Below are positions 32,808 to 38,950 of a stretch of 39,824 bases of DNA, piece by piece. The notes beneath the pieces were generated by a model. That model was not told where the DNA came from. It saw only the letters and a list, made by a program, of their open reading frames with translations, and searched no databases. Origin of the DNA: a virus; IMG/VR virus record IMGVR_UViG_3300046000_010979, positions 1 through 39,824 of that record. One strand, written 5' to 3'. Position numbers and translations under genes: made by a program. Within the stretch, counting starts at the first letter, position 1; every line of letters starts with the position of its first letter.

Positions 32808-34148
32808 ATGGCAGCAGGCAATTATTTCTTGATCAGGCGGCAGCGGCAGGGGAAACCTCCGGGGGATTACCATGAGGAGTGGTATATCAGACTGAAGTTC
32901 CCAGGGAAGCCTGAAAAGCTGATGAACAGCGGATATGATATCTGCCCGAAATGCATGGCGGCGGCGGATATCGCCGGACTGCGGGAGAGGGAGAAGTGCG
33001 GGTGCAGGGTGAAGTCTGCCAAGGCGGCGCGCGGGATGCTGGAGGGGTGGAACGATGCGCGGATGATCGGCGCCTTCGAGCAGGCGCGGATGGTCAGGCA
33101 GGTGGCTACGCTGGGGGATATTTTCGCAGCCTATATGGCGGACGGGGTGCGGATTTTGAAGGACGAGAAGAGTCAGAGGCGCAATGTGCATTCGCTGCGC
33201 AGGGTGGTGGCTTTTGCGCTGGGCCTGTGGCGGGTGCATGAGGGGGGCATCGCGGGGGTGAAGCTGGGGGCGCTGGTGGCGGATGAGGGGAAGATAGCCA
33301 AGCTGCCGTCCAGCGTGCTGACGGGGGAACTGCGGGAGCAGTATTTCCGCGCGGCGCAGGGCGGGGCGCTGGATTGGAATGAGCCGCAGGAGGGGAATGT
33401 GAGCATCAATAGCACTCTGAAGCAGGGCATGGATGTTTTCTCGAAGAATGCGCTCTATCACAAGCTGAAGGGTCTGCAGTTGCCGCCGCTGGATGGATTC
33501 CTGAAGGGGCCAAAGCTGCCGGAGGAGGATAGTAAGCCGGAGCCGCTGACGGTGGGGCAATGGGAGGCGATGATGGCCGCAGTGCCGGCGCTGGACAGGG
33601 CGCACCCGGATATGGGGCTGGTGAATGCGCTGCTACGCCAGACGGGCCTGCGGAGCAGCTACGTGGAGAATGCCTGCGGGAGCTGGCTGGAAACTCACGA
33701 GGGGCGGACTTTCATGGTGATACGGAACCGGCCGGAGGAGGGGACGCCTGACGAGAAGGGGCGCTATCCGGTGCCGGCGTTCCGGAAGAAGAGGGGAACG
33801 CGGGACCAGCAGATCCCGATCGGCCCGGGACTGGCGGCGCGGCTGGCGGGTAGGACGGGATACCTAGTGCTGCCAAAGGGGACGGCGGCAGCAAGGCAGG
33901 AGCTGGTAGGCAAAGGGCACAATGGCTGGCTGAAGACGTATATCGGCGGGGCGGGGGAGCGGGGGCAGGGGAATCACCGGCTGCGGGATACGGTGGCGAG
34001 TGTGCTGTGGTCAGTGGATTGCCCGACGGCGGCGCAGGAGGCGCTGGGGCACTCCTCGGTGGATACTACGGCGAAGCACTACGGGAAGAAGATCCATGTG
34101 TGCCCGGGGATGCGGGAGGAGCTGGCTGCTTGGTTGGAGGTGAAGTAG
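32808..34148 (+). CDS. int: Tyrosine integrase
   Basis: 446 residues. Site-specific recombinase that integrates and excises the prophage. The catalytic set is visible: Arg in RQTGLRSSYVENA, His-x-x-Arg in HRLRDT (His 390, Arg 393), His in EALGHSS (His 415) and the nucleophile Tyr 425 in TAKHYGKK. Near the N-terminus is a Cys cluster ICPKC ... KCGC (Cys 46, 49, 64, 66) that could bind zinc, unusual for phage integrases. A SAM-like core-binding domain (about 100-230) precedes the catalytic domain. It has its own promoter and sits downstream of the late terminator. Confidence 0.93.
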   Translation: MAAGNYFLIRRQRQGKPPGDYHEEWYIRLKFPGKPEKLMNSGYDICPKCMAAADIAGLREREKCGCRVKSAKAARGMLEGWNDARMIGAFEQARMVRQVATLGDIFAAYMADGVRILKDEKSQRRNVHSLRRVVAFALGLWRVHEGGIAGVKLGALVADEGKIAKLPSSVLTGELREQYFRAAQGGALDWNEPQEGNVSINSTLKQGMDVFSKNALYHKLKGLQLPPLDGFLKGPKLPEEDSKPEPLTVGQWEAMMAAVPALDRAHPDMGLVNALLRQTGLRSSYVENACGSWLETHEGRTFMVIRNRPEEGTPDEKGRYPVPAFRKKRGTRDQQIPIGPGLAARLAGRTGYLVLPKGTAAARQELVGKGHNGWLKTYIGGAGERGQGNHRLRDTVASVLWSVDCPTAAQEALGHSSVDTTAKHYGKKIHVCPGMREELAAWLEVK

Positions 34149-34162
34149 GCGCCGGTCGGAGG

Positions 34163-34501
34163 TCAGGGGGTGGAGAGGATGTGCTGGAGGTAGGCGCGGC
34201 CGGCGGGGGTGAGGGTGAGGACGAGATTCCGCCGGATGAGGCCGCTGGGGGTGATGAGGTGCTGCGCTACGCTGGTGATGAGATCGGACTGGGCGAGGAC
34301 GCCGGCGCTGTAGAGGCTGGCTGGCTTTGGAATACCGGCGCGCTCCCGGATGCGGGCGAGGGATTTGCCTTTGGGCTCTTCGGCTAGGGACAGGAGGATG
34401 GCGAGGGCGTCCTGGGTGAGGCCGAGGCTGTTCCCAGGGCCGCGGAGGCAGCGGAGGGTGCGCAGGATGAGGTGAGGAGAGGCTGGGGACTCAGGGGGCA
34501 T
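34163..34501 (-). CDS. Small winged-helix (MarR-like) protein
   Basis: 112 residues. Helices LTQDALAILLSLAEEPKGKS and LARIRERAGIPKPASLYS, then RRNLVLTLTPAGRAYLQHIL, form a winged-helix pattern in which the LTPAGRAYL end is typical of MarR/PadR-like regulators. It is the last gene of a leftward operon, starting 4 bases after the tiny membrane gene. A longer upstream reading frame exists but starts inside that gene. It converges with integrase with 14 bases between stops. Confidence 0.7.
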   Translation of the reverse strand: MPPESPASPHLILRTLRCLRGPGNSLGLTQDALAILLSLAEEPKGKSLARIRERAGIPKPASLYSAGVLAQSDLITSVAQHLITPSGLIRRNLVLTLTPAGRAYLQHILSTP

Positions 34502-34505
34502 TTTG

Positions 34506-34598
34506 TTATGGGGCGAAGACGAGGAAGGAGCAGAGGAGGAAGATGACGGCGGCCACGCTGAGGACAAGACCGTGGAGGAGGATGGTGAAGTATTTCAT
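34506..34598 (-). CDS. Tiny membrane protein (30 aa)
   Basis: 30 residues: MKYFTILLHGLVLSVAAVIF then LLCSFLVFAP, essentially one transmembrane helix. It starts directly after the leader CTGACCGCTTCCCC and ends 4 bases before the next leftward start, so its placement is that of a real gene. Function unknown. Confidence 0.6.
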   Translation of the reverse strand: MKYFTILLHGLVLSVAAVIFLLCSFLVFAP

Positions 34599-34605
34599 GG
34601 GGAAG

Positions 34606-34690
34606 CGGTCAGGGGGCAGTGGTCAGAGGTCAGAGGTCAGAGGTCAGAGGTCAGAGGTCAGAGGTCAGAGGTCAGAGGTCAGAGGTCAGG
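34606..34690. repeat. Perfect (GGTCAGA)9 heptamer array
   Basis: Nine perfect tandem GGTCAGA units (34621-34683), then GGTCAGG, preceded by related units (GGTCAGGGGGCAGT). Read on the minus strand it is (TCTGACC)n. It contains the stop codon of the upstream leftward gene and ends in the C-rich leader of the tiny membrane gene. Confidence 0.95.
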
Positions 34691-34910
34691 CTTCGGGCGG
34701 AGTGGCGATCGGGAAGAAGAGTCCGCGGGTGGTGCCGCGGAGCTGCTGGCGGCGGATCTGCCGGGCCTCGAGGAGGGCGCCGAGGTGCGGGAGGATGGTG
34801 GATTCCGCCAAGCCGGTGTGGATGGCAATATCTCCGAGGGTGAGGCCGCCGGGGGCGTCAATGATGGCCTGAGTGATGGCGGCGCGGCCGGCTTTTGCGA
34901 TGGGGCTCAT
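34686..34910 (-). CDS. Small winged-helix DNA-binding protein
   Basis: 74 residues: GLTLGDIAIHTGLAESTILP, HLGALLEARQIRRQQ and a beta-wing (GTTRGLFFPI), the form of ArsR/MarR-type winged helices. Its start overlaps the stop of the upstream 41-residue gene (ATGA), and its stop lies in the first heptamer of the array. A longer frame to 34967 exists but the coupled start at 34910 is preferred. Confidence 0.7.
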   Translation of the reverse strand: MSPIAKAGRAAITQAIIDAPGGLTLGDIAIHTGLAESTILPHLGALLEARQIRRQQLRGTTRGLFFPIATPPEA

Positions 34911-35032
34911 GGGGTGCGGTGATGCGTGATGGTTGAAGGCGTGGCGGGTGCGGTGAGGGCGCGCCACGCGGCGTGGAGCCGGGTGGTGAGGCGGGCCGCC
35001 GGCGGGAGGGCGGGCAGGGTGGGGTGATTCAT
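34907..35032 (-). CDS. Tiny basic protein (41 aa)
   Basis: 41 residues, rich in Pro, Ala, Arg and His (MNHPTLPALPPAARLTTRLH ...). No motif. Support is positional: it starts right after CTGACCGCTTCCCC and its stop overlaps the next start in ATGA. Confidence 0.5.
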   Translation of the reverse strand: MNHPTLPALPPAARLTTRLHAAWRALTAPATPSTITHHRTP

Positions 35033-35068
35033 GGGGAAGCGGTCAGGGGTCAGAGGTTAGCGGTCAGA
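35033..35068. repeat. Heptamer spacer containing a stop codon and leader
   Basis: On the minus strand: CTCTGACCGCTAACCTCTGA then CCCCTGACCGCTTCCCC directly before ATG 35032. The stop codon of the upstream leftward gene is the TGA of the first heptamer. Confidence 0.85.
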
Positions 35069-35375
35069 GCTCGGGCGGGGTGGGGCATTCCATCCAGGCG
35101 ATGATGTGGCTGTCGAAGGCGTCTTCGGTTTCGGCGTTGAACCACTCGATGTGGTCGGTGAAGGGGCGCTGGGCCCCGGTCTCGCAGACGGCGGTGAAGA
35201 CGCCTTCCCCGTCTGTGGCGAGGACGATGCGGGTGGTGCTGGGGGCGAACTGGTCGGCGGGGATCCAGTCGGGCCAAGTGCCGGTGGGGGTGGCGGAGAG
35301 GAGCGCGGGGCGGCCGGCGCGGGGCAAGGTGATTTCGGTGGACGAGGGCGGCGGGGGTAAAGTAGGGTGGGACAT
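35064..35375 (-). CDS. DUF551-like small protein
   Basis: 103 residues. The pattern WIPADQFAPSTTRIVLATDG, a short strand-rich middle and the end HIIAWMECPTPPEL resemble DUF551 phage proteins (WI...LP...VLV...THWMPLPEPP). Function of that family is unknown. First gene of the leftward operon, divergent from the membrane protein at 35404 with a 28-base gap. The C-terminus and stop are encoded at the edge of a heptamer spacer. Confidence 0.65.
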   Translation of the reverse strand: MSHPTLPPPPSSTEITLPRAGRPALLSATPTGTWPDWIPADQFAPSTTRIVLATDGEGVFTAVCETGAQRPFTDHIEWFNAETEDAFDSHIIAWMECPTPPEL

Positions 35376-35403
35376 GATGATTTGTTTTGTGCTAACCTAA
35401 TCG

Positions 35404-35832
35404 ATGGAAACTGTTGTTCTTGTGTCGATCTTTGTGGGCGCTGGATTGTTTTGGTGCTGGGCGGAGAGTCATTTGAGTCACGACACCCGGGCGATTATCA
35501 AAAACCTGCTGGTGCTGGCTTTCGCTCTTTTGTTGGCGGCGGGATTGGTGGGCCAATGTTCTGACGGGCAGGAGGAGGCTCGAATGAAAACGTGGAGAGA
35601 TGGCTACGAGGCGGGGAAGGAGAGAATGCTGGAGGAGAGTCCGGAGCCGGATGAGGATGTGGAACCGAAAGGGCTGACTGATCAGGAGCGGCAGCAGCGG
35701 TGGAGCGATAGGTTCGACAACGAAGCGGCTATCCGGGAGGCGGTGACGGAGGAGGAGCGCGCCGCGGCGGTGCGCCGGGCGCAGGAAAACGAGGAGCACT
35801 GGCGCCTGCTGGAGGCGACAAGAGGCCGCTAG
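35404..35832 (+). CDS. Membrane protein with charged coiled tail
   Basis: 142 residues. Two N-terminal hydrophobic segments (VVLVSIFVGAGLFWCWA, about 4-20, and NLLVLAFALLLAAGLVG, about 34-50) then a highly charged helical tail (TDQERQQRWSDRFDNEAAIR and EEERAAAVRRAQENEEHW). No family recognised. Base composition in the first half is AT-richer than its neighbours. Expressed from the lysogeny region, so a superinfection-related role is possible but only a guess. Confidence 0.65.
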   Translation: METVVLVSIFVGAGLFWCWAESHLSHDTRAIIKNLLVLAFALLLAAGLVGQCSDGQEEARMKTWRDGYEAGKERMLEESPEPDEDVEPKGLTDQERQQRWSDRFDNEAAIREAVTEEERAAAVRRAQENEEHWRLLEATRGR

Positions 35833-35846
35833 TGGCGCGGCCGATC

Positions 35847-35861
35847 TCCGGCGGCGCCGGA
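35847..35861 (+). terminator. Weak hairpin after the membrane protein gene
   Basis: TCCGGC, loop GGC, GCCGGA: a perfect six-pair stem starting 15 bases after the stop at 35832. No run of T follows directly, so it may be a factor-dependent end or simply an mRNA-stabilising stem. Confidence 0.35.
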
Positions 35862-36238
35862 TGAGGGAAGTGGTGGTTTTCATGGCGGGGAATCGCGGCA
35901 TTTTTTAGCAGCGGCCCGCGGGATGGCAAGGATTTTTGTTTACAATTTGCAGAATGCCACAAATTGCATCGGCGCTGGCTATGAGATTCCCGGGGTCGCG
36001 CGCATTCGGAATTTTTTCCGGATCATTACAAACTTAATTGTAAATTAATTCCGGTGGGGATGAACAAGGGCCCAGCGGTCCCCGTAAAGCCACACCTTCA
36101 AAATTAAAAAAGTGCACACCTCACCTCACCTCACCTCACCTCACCTCACCTCACCTCACCTCACCTCACCTCACCTCACCTCACCTCACCTCACCTCACC
36201 TCACCTCACCTCACCTCACCTCCTCGCCTGGGTTGTTG
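35862..36238. promoter_or_regulatory. Regulatory spacer with operator-like palindromes
   Basis: No gene is seen. CAATTTG (35943-35949) and CAAATTG (35960-35966) form an inverted repeat; TGCCACAAATTGCA (35955-35968) recurs as TGCCACAACTTGCA at 37004-37017. Further on are CGGAATTTTTTCCG (36007-36020, hairpin) and TTACAA-N6-TTGTAA (36026-36043) in an AT-rich core, then the pentamer array. Probably binding sites for the phage repressor or the ribbon-helix-helix protein. Confidence 0.55.
36121..36220. repeat. (TCACC)20 pentamer array
   Basis: Twenty perfect copies of TCACC, 18 bases before the ATG of the ribbon-helix-helix gene at 36239. On the coding strand it is a pure C/T/A leader without G. 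Number of copies could vary between phages or be limited by the assembly. Confidence 0.98.
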
Positions 36239-36442
36239 ATGGTGGAGGTGCTGCTGGAGGCAGATGATTTGTTATTCCTGGATGCGGTGGCGAAGGTGCA
36301 GGGGGCGGGACGGAGTAGGGGGGAGATGGTGCAGATGGCGATACGGCATTTCCGCGCCTCCTGTGAGGCGCGGGCGGGCGGTAGTTTAAGCGGGGAAGTC
36401 GGGGCTGGTGCCTTGGGCGCGGCGAGTGAGCAGCTCGAATAG
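36239..36442 (+). CDS. Ribbon-helix-helix (Arc/CopG-like) regulator
   Basis: 67 residues. VEVLLEA strand, helix DDLLFLDAVAKVQG, then GRSRGEMVQMAIRHFRAS match the strand-helix-helix DNA-binding fold of Arc, CopG and antitoxins. The C-terminal 25 residues are low complexity and overlap the end of the leftward repressor gene by 57 bases. ATG 36239 is chosen because the strand begins right there. It lies behind the (TCACC)20 leader. Confidence 0.7.
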   Translation: MVEVLLEADDLLFLDAVAKVQGAGRSRGEMVQMAIRHFRASCEARAGGSLSGEVGAGALGAASEQLE

Positions 36443-36841
36443 CTGGCTGAGCTCGGGATCGGTGGGGAGATTGGCGCCCCAGAAGTCTAGAGCGGCGGTC
36501 TGGGCGGGGGTGAGGGTAGGGGACCAAGTGGCGACACTGTCGGTGATGGTCTCGGTATTGGGAGTAATGATGCCGTCCAAGAGATGCGGGTGGGCGTGCA
36601 GGAGGTCGCGTAGCCACGCGGCGGCGAGGGGACCAATGTCCGGGGTGGGGACGGCCTGCAGGTAGCCGATGATGTGCTCGTCCCGGATGGTGCGGTTGCC
36701 ATTGAGGTGCTGGTTGACGGTGGCGCGGTGGACGCCGGCGCGAGCCGCGAAGTCGGCTTGAGACCAGTCTTGGAGGGCCATGATCCGCAGCAACAGCTGT
36801 GCGGTGTGGGGGGTGGAAAACATTACGCTGGGCGCTTTCAT
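36386..36841 (-). CDS. HTH (XRE-type) phage repressor, CI-like
   Basis: 151 residues from ATG 36841 (MKAPSVMFSTPHTAQLLLRI). Residues 26-48 (WSQADFAARAGVHRATVNQH) are a clear helix-turn-helix. The C-terminal half lacks the Ser/Lys peptidase of LexA-type repressors, so induction would not be by RecA-stimulated self-cleavage. Its gene is divergent from the early block at 37023, and palindromic sites lie between, the usual arrangement of a lysogeny switch. ATG 36823 is an alternative start. Confidence 0.75.
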   Translation of the reverse strand: MKAPSVMFSTPHTAQLLLRIMALQDWSQADFAARAGVHRATVNQHLNGNRTIRDEHIIGYLQAVPTPDIGPLAAAWLRDLLHAHPHLLDGIITPNTETITDSVATWSPTLTPAQTAALDFWGANLPTDPELSQLFELLTRRAQGTSPDFPA

Positions 36842-37022
36842 GGGGCTTTTTGGGGTGAGGTGGATCGAGGGGAGTGTGGTGGGCGGAATAATTCCGCGCA
36901 ACGGCGGAGGAGGAGGGAACGGGTCTCGAGGCGGGCGACTGTGCTGCAATTTGTAAATTGTTGCAAATGGAGTGAAACCCTACTTGCGTTGATCATTGTG
37001 ACGTGCCACAACTTGCAGCACA
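36842..37022. promoter_or_regulatory. Lysogeny-switch region with operator-like sites
   Basis: CAATTT-GT-AAATTG (36947-36960) is a palindrome, with outer arms TGCAA (36945) and TTGCA (36961). TGCAATTTGT here is the exact reverse complement of ACAAATTGCA at 35959-35968. TGCCACAACTTGCA (37004-37017) ends 5 bases before ATG 37023, so binding there would block the early gene. Clear -35/-10 boxes were not fixed. Confidence 0.6.
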
Positions 37023-37232
37023 ATGACGGATATCATTAATAAATCAGAAACGGCCTACGCCCGGGAAACGGCACTGGGCGAGATCGAGCGGGAGGTCAGT
37101 CTGTTTGGCCGCCGGGCGAAGGCGCCGGCGGCCAAAGTGGCCTTCGCGGAACTACAGCAGGAGCTGCTGCATGTGCGCCGCCGCTGGCTGGACGCAGGGC
37201 TACTGCCAATGCCGCTGGCGATGGCCAGCTGA
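37023..37232 (+). CDS. First early-block gene, small helical protein (Cro position)
   Basis: 69 residues, helical and charged (ETALGEIEREVSLFGRRAKA, KVAFAELQQELLHVRRRWLD). No clear helix-turn-helix was identified. It is the first gene facing away from the repressor, with an operator-like site just before its ATG, so it takes the place usually held by Cro or an early regulator. Confidence 0.6.
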   Translation: MTDIINKSETAYARETALGEIEREVSLFGRRAKAPAAKVAFAELQQELLHVRRRWLDAGLLPMPLAMAS

Positions 37233-37277
37233 GGGATGCCCTCAAACACGACCCACTCAACCAACCCACTACTTGTT

Positions 37278-37589
37278 ATGTTTGATCTGCAAAATTTTCC
37301 TCTGACTCTGAAAATACTGGCCCATGCCCCGGATAGCTCGGGCGGGGAGGCTCTGCGTGAGCTGCTGTGGAGTGCTTTTAACGAGCACCGGGTGTGCCAG
37401 CTGTGGGAGTGCCTGGGGGATCTGACCCGGGAGGAGCGGGAGGAGGTGGTGCAGCTATTCCTAATGCCGGCGGGTGCCCGGGCCCGGGTGCTGCGGGTGG
37501 TGCTGGAGGAGGCAGGGGAGATGGACCGGATTGATGAGGTGGAGACGCGGACGATGGTGCGGATGGAAGAACGGAGGGCTGCGCTGTGA
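37278..37589 (+). CDS. Early protein, unknown function
   Basis: 103 residues, helical (GEALRELLWSAFNEHRVCQL, LTREEREEVVQLFLMPAGAR). No family recognised. The start chosen is ATG 37278 after ACTTGTT; ATG 37236 in frame is an alternative. Its stop overlaps the following GTG start. Confidence 0.6.
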   Translation: MFDLQNFPLTLKILAHAPDSSGGEALRELLWSAFNEHRVCQLWECLGDLTREEREEVVQLFLMPAGARARVLRVVLEEAGEMDRIDEVETRTMVRMEERRAAL

Positions 37590-38176
37590 GTCTCCCCGTG
37601 ACGATACGGCGGGGCGGGTCGTTCTCGGTGGTGATCCCATCAGATCCGGCGGTGGTGGCGGCGCGGGATGCGGCGCTGGATGCGCACTGGAAGGTGGAGG
37701 AGGAGGACTGGGAGGCGATGCGCTCGGCGCTGCCTCACCGAAACGAGGTGCGCCCGGGGATGCTGGAGCGGCAGGAGCGGCTGCAGCAGGATCGCAGCCT
37801 GGGATGGCGGACGCGGGAGGATGATCGGAATCTTTGGCCGATGACGGGGGAGCGATACCTGCGGGCGCTGATCGGGAATTTCGCGGAGCTGCGGCATCAC
37901 CTGACGGAGATGGATGCGGAGATGGCGGCGCGGCCGGAGGAGTTCCGCGGGCGGACGGGGTTTGATCTGGAGCTGTGGCGGACGTGTGCGGTGCGGATAA
38001 TGCAGCCGGATGAGTATACGCTAGTGGCTTTTATCTACTGGGTGGTGGCGCCGGATAGTGACACGGGCCGGGCGGCGCAGCGGGAGGTGCTGAAAGGGCT
38101 GATGCTGTGGAGCAACCGGAGCAGGCAGCAGTTTGGCACGTGGATGCAACATCCGTTTTTCCCTGATCTGGGCTGA
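37586..38176 (+). CDS. Early protein, unknown function
   Basis: 196 residues from GTG 37586, overlapping the previous stop (GTGA). Helical with several Trp residues (HWKVEEEDWEAMRSALPHRN; LWRTCAVRIMQPDEYTLVAF). No recognised motif. The coupling to its neighbour suggests a shared function. Confidence 0.65.
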   Translation: MSLPVTIRRGGSFSVVIPSDPAVVAARDAALDAHWKVEEEDWEAMRSALPHRNEVRPGMLERQERLQQDRSLGWRTREDDRNLWPMTGERYLRALIGNFAELRHHLTEMDAEMAARPEEFRGRTGFDLELWRTCAVRIMQPDEYTLVAFIYWVVAPDSDTGRAAQREVLKGLMLWSNRSRQQFGTWMQHPFFPDLG

Positions 38177-38213
38177 GGCGCCCGGTGGTTTTTACCCTTT
38201 TTGACTTTTTGTT

Positions 38214-38450
38214 ATGACTGATTTTGTTTCGATTTTGATCAACGCGGTGATCGGCGACGATACTCTGCTGGGTGGCCTGCTGATAGTGATGGGGCTGACC
38301 GGGCTGGCCATATGCCTGTGGGCATGGCACCTGGCGGTGCTGGGTGGCCGGCAGCTGCGGGAGCAACGGGTGCGGCAGATGCGCGAGGACTTGCTGACGG
38401 AACGGCGGATGCGGCGCCGGGAGCGGGGCCGGAATTCGTGGGGGGTCTGA
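38214..38450 (+). CDS. Small membrane protein with basic tail
   Basis: 78 residues. A hydrophobic region (TLLGGLLIVMGLTGLAICLW, about 17-36) is followed by a strongly basic helix (EQRVRQMREDLLTERRMRRR). It starts after a T-rich leader (TTTGACTTTTTGTT). Function unknown. Confidence 0.6.
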   Translation: MTDFVSILINAVIGDDTLLGGLLIVMGLTGLAICLWAWHLAVLGGRQLREQRVRQMREDLLTERRMRRRERGRNSWGV

Positions 38451-38478
38451 TTTGTTTTTCTGACGGTCTCTTTTTGTC

Positions 38479-38922
38479 ATGGCATCGCCTTCCCTGAAAC
38501 CTAAGCCCAAGCCTGCGGCTGCCGGTGCGTCGCGGCCTGCGGTGTATTCGGTGGAGGAGCTGGCGGACCTGCTGCGGGTGCGCGAGGCGATGGTGCTGGC
38601 AATGCTGGAGGGCCGGCTGTCGGTGTTCCCCGGAGCATGGCAGGAGGCGGATGGATCGGGCTGGAGGATCCCGGCCCGGGCGGTGGAGCTATACCTGCAC
38701 CGGAGGGCGGAGCCGCTGTTCACTTATCAGGAGGCGGCTGATTTTTTGGGGGTGCATAAGGTGACGGTGCAGAAGGCCGCGGCGGATTGGCTGCGGGGGG
38801 ATCTTGATGGATTTGCCACGGTGGAGCTGATGCTGCCGGGCTGTGCGCTGAAACGGAACCCGAGGATCACGCTCAGTGAGCTGATGCGCCACGTGCAGGT
38901 CAGTCGCACCGCGGCGGCCTGA
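38479..38922 (+). CDS. Tandem helix-turn-helix (excisionase-like) protein
   Basis: 147 residues with two HTH units of the HTH_17 kind: YSVEELADLLRVREAMVLAM with the wing GSGWRIPARAVELYL (23-73), and FTYQEAADFLGVHKVTVQKA (81-100). Such proteins act as excisionases, replication regulators or small-terminase-like DNA binders. The Lys/Pro-rich start (KPKPKPAAAG) is disordered. Located between early genes and the terminase/replication block. Confidence 0.7.
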   Translation: MASPSLKPKPKPAAAGASRPAVYSVEELADLLRVREAMVLAMLEGRLSVFPGAWQEADGSGWRIPARAVELYLHRRAEPLFTYQEAADFLGVHKVTVQKAAADWLRGDLDGFATVELMLPGCALKRNPRITLSELMRHVQVSRTAAA

Positions 38923-38950
38923 CGGCCCCGCCCCTCCTTTTATTTTTGCC

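Noticed and set aside
34007-34387. Plus-strand open frame overlapping the end of integrase
   Set aside because: The translation is Gly/Glu-rich low complexity, while the minus strand encodes a good winged-helix protein there.
34621-34683. Nuclear-receptor-type AGGTCA direct repeats
   Set aside because: The match is real as letters, but such elements have no role in a bacterial phage; it is a by-product of the GGTCAGA heptamer.
34606-34690. CRISPR-like array
   Set aside because: Units are 7 bases with no unique spacers, and no cas gene is present.
34163-35375. Toxin-antitoxin or named defence system
   Set aside because: No toxin, nuclease, or known defence motif was visible; only regulators, a DUF551-like protein and tiny proteins.
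35392-35901. Minus-strand frame opposite the membrane protein
   Set aside because: Product is Arg/Pro-rich without structure; the plus strand gives two convincing membrane segments and a charged helix.
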